Part shown: in pieces, positions 15,286 to 22,795 of the stretch
Layout of the letters: every line of letters begins with the position of its first letter
How positions within the stretch are numbered: position 1 is the first letter of the stretch
NCBI RefSeq assembly: GCF_006539165.1
Contig: NZ_BJMM01000055.1
Location: 1 to 36,640 of the forward strand
Source of the DNA: Streptomyces cacaoi
GTDB lineage: Bacteria; Actinomycetota; Actinomycetes; Streptomycetales; Streptomycetaceae
Direction of reading: 5' to 3'
Length of the DNA: 36,640 bases
Notes under the pieces: generated by a model
What the model saw: only the letters and a program-made list of their open reading frames with translations
Database searches by the model: none
What the model was told of the DNA's origin: nothing
Program-made: the position numbers and the translations under genes

Positions 15286-16737
15286 TTACTTGTCCACCCA
15301 CTGGTGGAGGCCGGGGATGGTGAGGTTGCCGCCGAACTGGCCGGCCTGCTTGACCTTCACCTTGGTGAAGTAGGCGAAGGGCACATTGATCGGGGGCGGC
15401 GTGTCCGGGCTGAAGGTGATCGGGATGAGGCCGAAGAGATTGCCCTTCAGCTCCTCGGTGTACATGGTGACCTTGCCGCCGCGGATGGTGGAGGTCGAGC
15501 CCTCGGCCGCCTGCACGTGGTAGGTCGTCCCGTGGGGGCCCGCGACCGTCTGGTGCAGATCGCCGATGTCCAGCTCGTCGGCGGTGAACTTCAGGGCCTG
15601 CTTGGTCTTGCCGTTCGGCATGGTGATGTTGACGACGCCCTCGTAGTCGAGGCCGCGCAGGGTGAGCGAGGAAGCGTCCAGCTGCCAGGGCTGGTTGGGC
15701 ACCGGGGCGGGCGTCTGCTCGCCCTTGCCCTCCACGTCCGTCTTCTCCGGGCAGGGGAAGGGCTTGCCGGCGTCCTTGGCCGGGTCGTAGTCGGGCGCCG
15801 TGCCGTCCTTCTCGGAGACGCCGGGGCGGTCGGAGCCGTCGTCGTCCTCGGACTCCTGCTCCTTCTTCTTGTCCCCGCCCGGCTCGTCGGCGGACTCGTC
15901 CCCGGCCTTCCCGGCGTCCTTGTCGGAGGACTTGCCGGCGTTCTTGTCCGAGCTGCCGGAGCCGCCGGTGTCCCCGTCGCGTGTGCCGGTGGCCCTGCCC
16001 GCGCCGCTCTTCGCGCCGTCGTCCTGCTTCCCGTCCGACTTCCCGGAGTCCTCGTCCGGGCTCGCGGACGGCGACGGGTCGGCGGACTCCTCGTCCTTCG
16101 GCGGGGCGTCCTCGTCCGGCTTCTCGCCGGGCTTGAAGACCTTCTCCAGCTTGTCGCCGACACCGAGCGGGTCGTACCAGGGGTTCTTCTTGCCGTCGTC
16201 CCCGCCGTCCCCGTCGTCGTCCTCGTCGGAACCGGACCCCGAGCCGGTGTCACCGGACGGCTCGGACGAGGGCTCGTCGGACGGCTTCGAGGAGCCCCCG
16301 CCGGACGGAGCCGAGGGTGCGTCGGAGGACGGGCCGTCGGACGGCTTCGAGGAGTCCCCGCCGGACCCGCCGTCGCCGTGGCCGCCGTCGTCCTTGCGGG
16401 CGTCCTCCTCGGCCTTCTCCCGGGCGAGGTCCCGCTTGAGCTTCTCGGCCCGCTCCTTGCGCTGCTCGGCCTCCTCCTGCGTCTCCTCCTTGTCGGGCGC
16501 GGAGACGCAGGCGTCGCCCTTGAAAGGGTTCTTGGGCAGCGGCTTGGCGTTGGCGAGCTGCGGGGTGAGCCCCATGCCCATCAGTACGGCCGAGGGCATC
16601 GCCGCGATGGCGACGGCCTTGCCTGCCGGTACGTGCAGCCGGGTCAGCAGCGGCTTCCTGGGGGCCGCGTGCCGCGGACCGGTTCTCCCCCGGGCCTTCG
16701 GCGCGGCCGCCTCCTCCTGGACCTCGTCACCCGGCAC
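15286..16737 (-). CDS. Exported protein with charged and Ser/Asp-rich stalk and DUF6230-like C-terminal domain
   Basis: A 483-residue third gene of the DUF6230/DUF6114 operon. Order: a basic cytoplasmic start of about 38 residues, one hydrophobic segment (about 39-62, ending L-A-N-A, perhaps a signal peptide), a short region with C77, a charged Glu/Lys/Arg coiled-coil-like stretch (82-115), about 210 residues of Gly/Ser/Asp/Lys-rich low complexity, a second cysteine near 327, and a globular C-terminal domain (about 345-483) ending W-V-D-K. The C-terminal domain resembles, by eye, the DUF6230 protein two genes upstream. The GTG at 16737 has GGGAGG 4-5 nt upstream and overlaps the DUF6114 stop by 11 bp, indicating translational coupling. 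The function is unknown; an envelope-surface role is inferred from export and the long stalk. Confidence 0.78.
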   Translation of the reverse strand: MPGDEVQEEAAAPKARGRTGPRHAAPRKPLLTRLHVPAGKAVAIAAMPSAVLMGMGLTPQLANAKPLPKNPFKGDACVSAPDKEETQEEAEQRKERAEKLKRDLAREKAEEDARKDDGGHGDGGSGGDSSKPSDGPSSDAPSAPSGGGSSKPSDEPSSEPSGDTGSGSGSDEDDDGDGGDDGKKNPWYDPLGVGDKLEKVFKPGEKPDEDAPPKDEESADPSPSASPDEDSGKSDGKQDDGAKSGAGRATGTRDGDTGGSGSSDKNAGKSSDKDAGKAGDESADEPGGDKKKEQESEDDDGSDRPGVSEKDGTAPDYDPAKDAGKPFPCPEKTDVEGKGEQTPAPVPNQPWQLDASSLTLRGLDYEGVVNITMPNGKTKQALKFTADELDIGDLHQTVAGPHGTTYHVQAAEGSTSTIRGGKVTMYTEELKGNLFGLIPITFSPDTPPPINVPFAYFTKVKVKQAGQFGGNLTIPGLHQWVDK

Positions 16738-17371
16738 GGTGCCTCCCGTTCCCGTCCTTGTCGTGAGCCCCGTCGGCCCCGTCGCCGGGTGCCGCCGGGG
16801 AGAGTGCTGTGTCCGGCCGGCCATGGGGGGCGCCTGCCCGGGTCCCGGTCTCCGCGTCCGCCGGGTCGTCGGCCGCGCGGTCCGCGACACCGACCGCGCC
16901 GGCGGAACCGGCGGTTCCGGCCGCACCGGTCGTGTCCGTGGCGCCGTCGACCCGTTCCGCCCGGCGCGCGACAGGTCCGCCCGGCGCCCAGGAGACGCCG
17001 AGCGCGCCGCCTATCAGCCCGAGGAGGAAACCGATCAGGAACGCGCCGATGTTGGAGACGACGAGGGAGACCAGCGAGAGCAGGATCGCCGCGATCCCGG
17101 CGAACACCCGCGACTGCGGCTGGAACCACATGGTCAGCCCGAGAACCACCAGCAGGACGCCGATGATCAGCGAACCGGCGCCCGCGGTCGTCGACATACG
17201 GATCGTCAACGAGCCCAGGGTGAGGTTCTGGTAAGGGATGTACATGATCGGGATGCCCGCCAGCAGCGTCAGCATCCCGCCCCAGAACGGGCGCTGTCCG
17301 CGCCAGTCCCGGAACGAACTGCGCTTCTGGCCGAATCCGGACGTCAGCCTCTGTCGGGTGTCGGCGCTCAT
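16727..17371 (-). CDS. DUF6114 four-helix membrane protein
   Basis: A 214-residue membrane protein. The cytoplasmic N-terminus contains F-R-D-W-R-G-Q-R-P-F-W-G; four helices follow at about 29-48, 63-81, 88-106 and 108-127, then an Ala/Thr/Gly/Asp-rich tail of about 85 residues. The pattern with a neighbouring DUF6230 gene is the known Streptomyces DUF6114/DUF6230 pairing (recognised from memory). The ATG at 17371 has GAGGAG about 10 nt upstream. It lies 116 bp after the DUF6230 gene and overlaps the third gene by 11 bp. It could be the membrane anchor or export partner for the two exported proteins; no enzymatic motif is visible. Confidence 0.85.
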   Translation of the reverse strand: MSADTRQRLTSGFGQKRSSFRDWRGQRPFWGGMLTLLAGIPIMYIPYQNLTLGSLTIRMSTTAGAGSLIIGVLLVVLGLTMWFQPQSRVFAGIAAILLSLVSLVVSNIGAFLIGFLLGLIGGALGVSWAPGGPVARRAERVDGATDTTGAAGTAGSAGAVGVADRAADDPADAETGTRAGAPHGRPDTALSPAAPGDGADGAHDKDGNGRHRAG

Positions 17372-17487
17372 GGGTACGGCTCCTCGGGACTGGCACACAA
17401 CTTGCTTCAGGTGGAGCGGACCCGCGCGGGCACGGAACACGCGTGCGCGCACACGCCTGCGGCGTTCCGTGCCCGGGGGTCAGGGCG

Positions 17488-18105
17488 TCAGTAGCACTCG
17501 TGCTTGCCCTTCTTGACGGCCATGTGCAGGCCGCTGAGCTTGAACGTGCCGGCCGTCGTGGCCCACGCCCGCTGCTTGACGTCCTCGAAGGCGACGCTCT
17601 CCGCCTGCTGGGCGAAGGAGTCCTTCAGGTACTTGTCGCCGTTGTGCGGACCGGGACCCTTGGTGGTCTTGTCCGCCGAGACGCCGATGTCGATCTTGTT
17701 GAACGTCGCGTTGGTGTGCAGATCGTCGGCGTCGATGTAGAGCTTCTTCGCCTCGACGCGCGGGCTGCCGCTGCCGCCCGCTGTCAGCTTCATCGACACG
17801 TCACCGAAGACGGGGACGGGAACGACGACGGACTGGCACAGGTTCGAGATCTTCGCCGAGTTCATCCCGACGACGGCGACGGGCTTCTGGCCCGACTTGT
17901 TGGTGTCCACCGCTCCGTACTGGACGAAGCCCTGCCCGTCCAGCTTGTCGGCGGTGACCTTGAACTGCTGGCCGGAGACGCTGAACGACGCCGCCAGTGC
18001 GCCCTGCGAGAGCGCGACGCCTATCGCGGCCGTCGCGGCCACGCTCGGCACCATGACGACGGCGAACCGCTTCCATCTGGTCCCACCACGCGCCAGGGAC
18101 TCCAT
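17488..18105 (-). CDS. DUF6230 exported protein
   Basis: A 205-residue secreted or membrane-anchored protein, first gene of the operon. The N-terminus has an Arg/Lys-rich start followed by a hydrophobic segment (about 14-38, then A-L-A-A-S), i.e. a signal peptide or anchor. The mature part is beta-rich with exactly two cysteines, C90 and C204 (second-last residue), which could form a disulfide. Some database entries call relatives cholesterol esterase, but I see no esterase motif (no GxSxG). The start is certain: AAGGAGGA lies 5-7 nt before the ATG at 18105. It leads the DUF6114 gene and a third gene sharing a similar domain. The long 5' region contains a repeated palindrome. Confidence 0.87.
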   Translation of the reverse strand: MESLARGGTRWKRFAVVMVPSVAATAAIGVALSQGALAASFSVSGQQFKVTADKLDGQGFVQYGAVDTNKSGQKPVAVVGMNSAKISNLCQSVVVPVPVFGDVSMKLTAGGSGSPRVEAKKLYIDADDLHTNATFNKIDIGVSADKTTKGPGPHNGDKYLKDSFAQQAESVAFEDVKQRAWATTAGTFKLSGLHMAVKKGKHECY

Positions 18106-18538
18106 GAATTTCCTCCTTCTCGGACGTACATCTCCGGCGTGGAGAGCCGCTGCGTACCCGGCTCCCCGCCGTGGGGGTACCTCCCGGCACGGGGCTGGGG
18201 AGGGAGAAGTGCTACGTCCTCGGAAAGAGAGCGCCGTCCGCCCGGCTGTGCCGTCCTTCCTCACGTCACGTCCGGGCCGCCGGCGATCACCCCCGAGCGA
18301 CAACCACGGGCCACGCTCTCGCGCAACCTTGCTTTTGTGCGGACAGGCTCCGCCGTGGAGCGGAGACCCCCCTGTCCTCAAGACCGGCGGCAGCACGGAG
18401 CGTTGCGGGATGGTGCGGCGCACCGGCCTGCTCGGTGGGGACCCAGGGCCGCGGGGCGCCGAATGGATGCCGGGCTGCGGGCAATGGACCGAGCCTGGCC
18501 GATCGTGGTGCATCTGGGGCCCGTGCACAAGGGGGTTC

Positions 18539-18557
18539 GTTACTTACGAGTAACGGC
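18539..18557. promoter_or_regulatory. Repeated palindrome, copy A
   Basis: GTTACT-TACG-AGTAAC (18539-18554) is a perfect 6-bp inverted repeat followed by GGC. The 13 bases TACGAGTAACGGC (18545-18557) recur exactly in copy B. The dyad size fits a dimeric repressor of TetR or similar type (inference). It lies about 435 bp upstream of the DUF6230 start. Confidence 0.5.
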
Positions 18558-18669
18558 TGGGTAACCGCGACGCCGTTCCGGCGGCGGTCCCGACGACGCA
18601 GGGTCGTCGCCACAGGGGGTGAAATCGAGGGGTGAACAGGACATCGCAGGAGGAAGAACCGAGAAGTCC

Positions 18670-18686
18670 TTACTACGAGTAACGGC
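18670..18686. promoter_or_regulatory. Repeated palindrome, copy B
   Basis: TTACT-ACG-AGTAA (18670-18682) followed by CGGC. The 13 bases at 18674-18686 are identical to those of copy A, 129 bp away. Its right half runs into the left arm of the large hairpin. Confidence 0.5.
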
Positions 18687-18726
18687 GACCGCGCGTACCA
18701 AGTTTTGGTAAAGCGCGGTCGCCGTT
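18681..18726. terminator. Large hairpin, probable thioredoxin-gene terminator
   Basis: A 14-bp perfect outer stem (18681-18694 with 18713-18726), a small G/AA bulge, a 6-bp inner stem (18696-18701 with 18705-18710) and a GTT loop. On the reverse strand it lies about 200 bp after the thioredoxin stop, so it could end that transcript. A regulatory RNA structure is the alternative. Confidence 0.55.
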
Positions 18727-18884
18727 GTCGCTAAATCCATAGGTGGCGGCTGCCCCCGTACCGCGGGGTGACCCCCGGAACGGGCTGGTCAGCACCCGGC
18801 CTCTCGGCCGCACGGCACCTCACGGCCCCCGAAGCTCCCCGAACCCTCGGGCTCCTCGGAATCCCCGAAGTATCCGCGGTGTTC

Positions 18885-18929
18885 GGAGCGTCCGGCGCAT
18901 CCGGCGCATCCGGCACGCTCGGCACGCTC
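18885..18929. repeat. Five degenerate 9-bp tandem units
   Basis: GGAGCGTCC, GGCGCATCC twice, then GGCACGCTC twice, ending in the thioredoxin stop codon (18928-18930). It looks like local slippage at the gene end. Confidence 0.5.
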
Positions 18930-19887
18930 AGAACAACGCACGGGCCAGGGCGGCACGGGCGCTCACGACCCGCGGATCCTCGGCGCCGATCACCTCGAAC
19001 AGCTCCAGCAGCCGCAGCCGTGCCGCGTCCCGGTCCTCGCCCGCGGTGCGCCGCACCACGTCGACCAGCCGCCCGAAGGCGTCCTCGACATGGCCGCCCG
19101 CCATGTCCAGGTCCGCGACCTTGAGCTGCGCCGGGACGTCGTCCGGCCGGTCCGCCGCGTCCTTGCGGACCTGGCGCGCGTCCATGTCCTGCACCCGGCC
19201 CAGGAGTTCGGCCATCGCGAGGCCGACCTTGGCCTCCACATTGGCCGGTTCGTCCGCCAGCTTGTTGCGGTACGCCTGGATCGCGCCGGGCAGATCGCCC
19301 GAGTCGAGCGCCTGCTGGGCGGCGGCCAGCACCGGGTCCTCCGGCGCCTCCGGCTCGGCCGCGGGCTCCTCGGCGCCCTCCTCCGGGACGCCCTGGAGAC
19401 CGGTGATACCGAAACGCTGCTCGGCGACCTGCACCAACTGATCGAGCGTGGCCCGGATCTGCTGCTCGGGAGCGGCGCCCTGGAACAGCGGCAGCGCCTG
19501 GCCGGCGACGACGGCGAAGACCGCCGGGATGCCCTGGACGCCGAACTGCTGCATCAGCATCTGGTTCTTGTCGACGTCGATCTTCGCCAGCAGGAGGCGG
19601 CCGGCGTACTCGCGCGTGATCCGCTCCAGCACCGGTGAGAGCTGCTTGCACGGCTCGCACCACTCCGCCCAGAAGTCGATGACGACCGGGACCTCGGCGG
19701 AGCGCTGGAGCACATCCGCCTCGAAACCGGCCTCGTCGACATCGATCACCAGGCTCTGGGGTGCGGCGGGGCCGCCGCCCTCGGCGGACGCGGTCCTGGC
19801 CTGCTCCGCCTTCTGCTTGGCCTCCGTGGCCGCTTTCACCGCGGCGAGGTCGACCACTCCGCTCATGGACATGTTGCGTGGCTGCAT
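18928..19887 (-). CDS. Thioredoxin-TPR protein (CnoX/YbbN-type co-chaperone)
   Basis: A 319-residue cytoplasmic protein. A Lys/Ala-rich leader of about 40 residues precedes a thioredoxin domain (about 46-150) with F-W-A-E-W-C77-E-P-C80-K and cis-Pro121 (G-I-P-A). A Glu/Pro linker follows, then a helical TPR-like C-terminus (about 185-319; A-A-Q-Q-A-L-D-S-G-D-L-P-G-A-I-Q-A-Y). This architecture is that of YbbN/CnoX, which protects proteins from oxidative aggregation. E. coli YbbN lacks the first active-site cysteine; here both are present, so it may also be a reductase. The ATG at 19887 has GGGGAGA upstream; two in-frame ATGs follow within nine residues. It is divergent from a TetR gene. Confidence 0.9.
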   Translation of the reverse strand: MQPRNMSMSGVVDLAAVKAATEAKQKAEQARTASAEGGGPAAPQSLVIDVDEAGFEADVLQRSAEVPVVIDFWAEWCEPCKQLSPVLERITREYAGRLLLAKIDVDKNQMLMQQFGVQGIPAVFAVVAGQALPLFQGAAPEQQIRATLDQLVQVAEQRFGITGLQGVPEEGAEEPAAEPEAPEDPVLAAAQQALDSGDLPGAIQAYRNKLADEPANVEAKVGLAMAELLGRVQDMDARQVRKDAADRPDDVPAQLKVADLDMAGGHVEDAFGRLVDVVRRTAGEDRDAARLRLLELFEVIGAEDPRVVSARAALARALF

Positions 19888-20106
19888 GGGACCAGTCTCC
19901 CCCCTCCGCGCGCTCGCGTGTGCAGTGACCGCCGGGTCCCCACCCGGCGGCGTGTGGTTGTCGCACCGTGCAGCGGTCCGGACGCACGGCGCCACGGTCA
20001 TTCCGCTACGACCCGTAGCGTAACTCTCCACCGGCGGCCCGCCGCAAGACCGTCCGGCGTCCCGGTACCGGTGATCCACCTCACTGGTGCGCTTCGTACC
20101 CGCCGG

Positions 20107-20112
20107 TATGGT
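20107..20112 (+). promoter_or_regulatory. -10 hexamer TATGGT, 7 nt before the tetR start
   Basis: TATGGT-N7-ATG predicts a leaderless mRNA and supports the start at 20120 over an upstream in-frame start at 20087. Confidence 0.45.
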
Positions 20113-20119
20113 CTGCGCC

Positions 20120-20809
20120 ATGGCTGCCCCTTCAGCGCCCACACCTCCCCCGGACGGGCCCTCACCCGGCGCCGCGGGCGGCCCCTCGGCACACCGCCGC
20201 GGCCGGCCGCGCAGCGCGGCGGCCGACCGCGCGATCCTGCACGCCACCCGGGCCACCCTCGTCGAAGTCGGCTGGAACCGGCTGACGATGAGCCGGGTGG
20301 CGACCCGCGCCGGCGTCGCCAAGACGACGCTCTACCGGCGCTGGACGAGCAAGAGCGAACTGGTGCTGGACGCCGTCGCCGCCCTCTTCGACGAACTCGA
20401 ACTCCCCGACGGGGGCAGCCTGCGCGCCGACGTCGAAGGCGTCGTGCTCTCGTTCGCCGCACTGCTGCAACGGCCCGAGACCAAGACCTCCCTGATGGCC
20501 GTCATCGCCGAATCCACCTGCGACGACGGGCTGCGCGCCCGGGTGCGCGAGGCGATCGTCGAACGGCAGAAGCGGCTGGTGCTGGACGGCCGGGCGCGGG
20601 CCCAGAGCCGGGGCGAACTGCCGCCCGACGCGCCGGGTTCGGAGGCGGAGAGCGCCCGCGTCGTCGACCTCATCTTCGACGTGATCGCGGGCGCCGTCGT
20701 CCACCGCTCGCTCGTCAGCGACGCCGCGGTGGACGCCGCCTGGACCCGCCGGTTCACCACCCTCCTGCTGGACGGCCTGGCCGCCGCCTCGGCGCCCGAA
20801 CGGCCCTGA
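20120..20809 (+). CDS. TetR-family transcriptional regulator
   Basis: A 229-residue regulator. A Pro/Ala-rich leader of about 25 residues precedes the R-R-G-R-P-R motif and the TetR helix-turn-helix (about 30-78: A-I-L-H-A-T-R-A-T-L-V-E-V-G-W, then M-S-R-V-A-T-R-A-G-V-A-K-T-T-L-Y-R-R-W). The W-x-S-K-x-E-L-V end of the domain is typical of the AcrR-like group. The C-terminal ligand domain is helical and resembles the TetR_C group with V-I-A-E-S at mid-domain. It is divergent from the thioredoxin-TPR gene and convergent with icmA; its targets are not evident. It may bind its own short upstream region. Confidence 0.9.
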   Translation: MAAPSAPTPPPDGPSPGAAGGPSAHRRGRPRSAAADRAILHATRATLVEVGWNRLTMSRVATRAGVAKTTLYRRWTSKSELVLDAVAALFDELELPDGGSLRADVEGVVLSFAALLQRPETKTSLMAVIAESTCDDGLRARVREAIVERQKRLVLDGRARAQSRGELPPDAPGSEAESARVVDLIFDVIAGAVVHRSLVSDAAVDAAWTRRFTTLLLDGLAAASAPERP

Positions 20810-20835
20810 ACACCCCGGGAGGGCGGCGGGGGGAC

Positions 20836-20852
20836 GCCCGGGGAGCCCGGGC
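20836..20852. terminator. Hairpin between tetR and icmA
   Basis: GCCCGGG (20836-20842) and CCCGGGC (20846-20852) pair around a 3-nt GAG spacer, between two convergent genes whose stops are 55 bp apart. Confidence 0.5.
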
Positions 20853-20864
20853 ACGCCACCGGTC

Positions 20865-22565
20865 TCAGAAGACGGGAGGCTCGGTGTAGACGCCCCACTC
20901 GTCGCGCAGCACCCCGCAGATCTCGCCGAGCGTGGCCTCGGCGCGCACCGCGTCGAGCATGGGCTCGATCATGTTGCCCTCGCTCCGCGCCGAGGCCACC
21001 AGCGCGTCCAGCGCCCGCCGCACGGCCGCGTCGTCCCGGGCGGCCTTCCGCGCCGTCAGCGCGGCCACCTGCTCGCGCTCGACCTCGTGGCTGACCCGCA
21101 GGATCTCCAGTTCGCCGGAGACCGTCGAGGTGTGGCAGTTGACGCCGACGACCTTCTTGTCGTTCTTCTCCAGCGCCCGCTGGTACCGGAAGGCCGATTC
21201 GGCGATCTCCCCGGTGAACCAGCCGTCCTCGATTCCCCGCAGGATGCCGGAGGTGATCGGGCCCACGGGGTGGCGCTCGTCGGGAACGGCCCGCCGGCCG
21301 CGCTCCTTTATCTCCTCGAAGATCTTCTCCGCATCCGCCTCGATGCGGTCGGTGAGCGCCTCCACGTACCACGACCCGCCCAGCGGATCGGCGACGTTGG
21401 TGACGCCCGTCTCCTCCATGAGCACCTGCTGGGTGCGCAGCGCGATCTCCGCGGCCTGCTCGCTGGGCAGCGCCAGCGTCTCGTCCAGCGCGTTGGTGTG
21501 CAGCGAGTTGGTGCCGCCGAGCACGGCGGAGAGCGCCTCTATGGCGGTGCGCACCACGTTGTTGTAGGGCTGCTGCGCGGTGAGCGAGACCCCGGCGGTC
21601 TGGGTGTGGAAGCGCAGCCACTGGGCCTTCTCGCTGGTCGCCCCGTAGACGTCGCGCATCCAGCGGGCCCAGATGCGGCGCGCGGCACGGAACTTGGCGA
21701 TCTCCTCGAAGAAGTCGAGGTGCGCGTCGAAGAAGAACGACAGCCCGGGCGCGAAGGTGTTGACGTCCAGCCCCCGGGAGAGCCCCAGCTCCACGTACCC
21801 GAAGCCGTCCGCCAGCGTGTAGGCCAGCTCCTGCGCGGCCGTCGCCCCGGCCTCCCGGATGTGGTAGCCGGAGACGGACAGCGGCTTGTAGGCGGGGATG
21901 CCGTGCGCGCAGTGCTCCATCAGATCGCCGATCAGCCGCAGATGCGGTTCCGGCTGGAAGAGCCACTCCTTCTGCGCGATGTACTCCTTGAAGATGTCGG
22001 TCTGGAGGGTGCCGTTGAGCACGGCCGGGTCGACGCCCTGCCGCTCGGCGGCCACCAGGTACATGCAGAAGACCGGGACGGCGGGCCCGGAGATGGTCAT
22101 CGAGGTGGTCACCTCGCCCAGCGGGATGCCGGAGAAGAGGACCTCCATGTCGGCGGCCGAGTCGATGGCGACGCCGCAGTGCCCGACCTCGCCCAGCGAG
22201 CGGGGGTCGTCGGAGTCCCGCCCCATCAGGGTCGGCATGTCGAAGGCCACGGAGAGCCCCCCGCCGCCGGCCTGGAGGATCATCTTGTACCGCTCGTTCG
22301 TCTGCTCGGCGTTGCCGAACCCGGCGAACTGGCGGATGGTCCAGGTCCGCCCCCGGTAGCCGGTGGGGTGGAGCCCGCGGGTGAACGGGAACTCCCCGGG
22401 CCAGCCGATGCGCTCGAATCCCTCCACGGTGTCTCCGGGACGGGGGCCGTACACCGGCTCGACGGGGTCACCGCTGAGCGTGGTGAAGTCCGCTTCGCGC
22501 TTGCGCGCTGCGTCGTACCGCTCCTGCCAGCGGCGGCGGCCCTGTGCAATGGCGTCAGCATCCAT
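20865..22565 (-). CDS. icmA: Isobutyryl-CoA mutase, large (substrate-binding) subunit
   Basis: A 566-residue B12-dependent acyl-CoA mutase catalytic chain, the size known for IcmA. It is told apart from methylmalonyl-CoA mutase by two pocket residues: Phe80 (R-Q-F-A-G-F, where MCM has Tyr) and Gln198 (Y-I-A-Q-K-E-W, where MCM has Arg). Both match IcmA exactly (family knowledge). It has no cobalamin-binding DxHxxG domain, so it needs a separate small subunit, IcmB, which is not in this window. It interconverts isobutyryl- and n-butyryl-CoA, linking valine and fatty acid carbon to polyketide building blocks. The start at 22565 has no Shine-Dalgarno sequence but an ideal -10 seven bases upstream, so the mRNA is probably leaderless. 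Confidence 0.95.
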   Translation of the reverse strand: MDADAIAQGRRRWQERYDAARKREADFTTLSGDPVEPVYGPRPGDTVEGFERIGWPGEFPFTRGLHPTGYRGRTWTIRQFAGFGNAEQTNERYKMILQAGGGGLSVAFDMPTLMGRDSDDPRSLGEVGHCGVAIDSAADMEVLFSGIPLGEVTTSMTISGPAVPVFCMYLVAAERQGVDPAVLNGTLQTDIFKEYIAQKEWLFQPEPHLRLIGDLMEHCAHGIPAYKPLSVSGYHIREAGATAAQELAYTLADGFGYVELGLSRGLDVNTFAPGLSFFFDAHLDFFEEIAKFRAARRIWARWMRDVYGATSEKAQWLRFHTQTAGVSLTAQQPYNNVVRTAIEALSAVLGGTNSLHTNALDETLALPSEQAAEIALRTQQVLMEETGVTNVADPLGGSWYVEALTDRIEADAEKIFEEIKERGRRAVPDERHPVGPITSGILRGIEDGWFTGEIAESAFRYQRALEKNDKKVVGVNCHTSTVSGELEILRVSHEVEREQVAALTARKAARDDAAVRRALDALVASARSEGNMIEPMLDAVRAEATLGEICGVLRDEWGVYTEPPVF

Positions 22566-22572
22566 ACCGGCG

Positions 22573-22602
22573 AATTTACTAGGACGTCAAACTACTTGTC
22601 GA
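22573..22602 (-). promoter_or_regulatory. icmA promoter, leaderless (TCGACA-N18-TAAATT-N7-ATG)
   Basis: On the reverse strand a -35 TCGACA (22597-22602), an 18-bp spacer and a -10 TAAATT (22573-22578) lie exactly 7 nt from the ATG. This is the best-formed promoter in the window and an unusually AT-rich patch. Confidence 0.65.
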
Positions 22603-22657
22603 TGGCGACGGGCGGCAGACCCCCACCGGGACCCGCGCCTGAACCGCTGCGGGAGAC

Positions 22658-22696
22658 ACCGGCACCGGCACCGGCACCGGCACCGGCACCGGCACC
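22658..22696. repeat. ACCGGC hexanucleotide microsatellite
   Basis: Six perfect tandem copies of ACCGGC (22658-22693) followed by ACC, in the icmA upstream region between its promoter and the DUF3817 terminator. Probably slippage-prone. Confidence 0.8.
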
Positions 22697-22706
22697 CGGA
22701 GAAAAC

Positions 22707-22751
22707 ACGACGCCCTCACCGCGCGCCAGGGGGGCGCGGTGAGGGCGTCGT
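22707..22751 (-). terminator. 18-bp perfect terminator hairpin of the DUF3817 gene
   Basis: Arms 22707-22724 and 22734-22751 pair over 18 bp with a 9-nt loop, 45 bp beyond the reverse-strand DUF3817 stop. Confidence 0.8.
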
Positions 22752-22795
22752 ACGAAACGTGAGAGTGCGGGAGTGCGGGCGGGCGTGCCGTCCGG

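Larger units (their letters stand above)
18106..18927. other. Long non-coding region (822 bp) upstream of the DUF6230 operon
   Basis: No frame shows native codon usage. Contents in order: the reverse-strand leader of the DUF6230 gene with a GGGGGTACCTCCC element (about 18173-18185) inside a hairpin-prone stretch; an AT-richer patch at 18320-18345; two copies of a TTACT...AGTAA palindrome (18539 and 18670); a very stable hairpin (18681-18726); and a short 9-bp repeat by the thioredoxin stop. It must hold the operon promoter and the thioredoxin terminator. Confidence 0.6.

Noticed and set aside
18171..18635. Forward open frame in the 822-bp non-coding region
   Set aside because: Cys/Arg-rich composition, no ribosome site and no codon bias; it would also run through the palindromic site.
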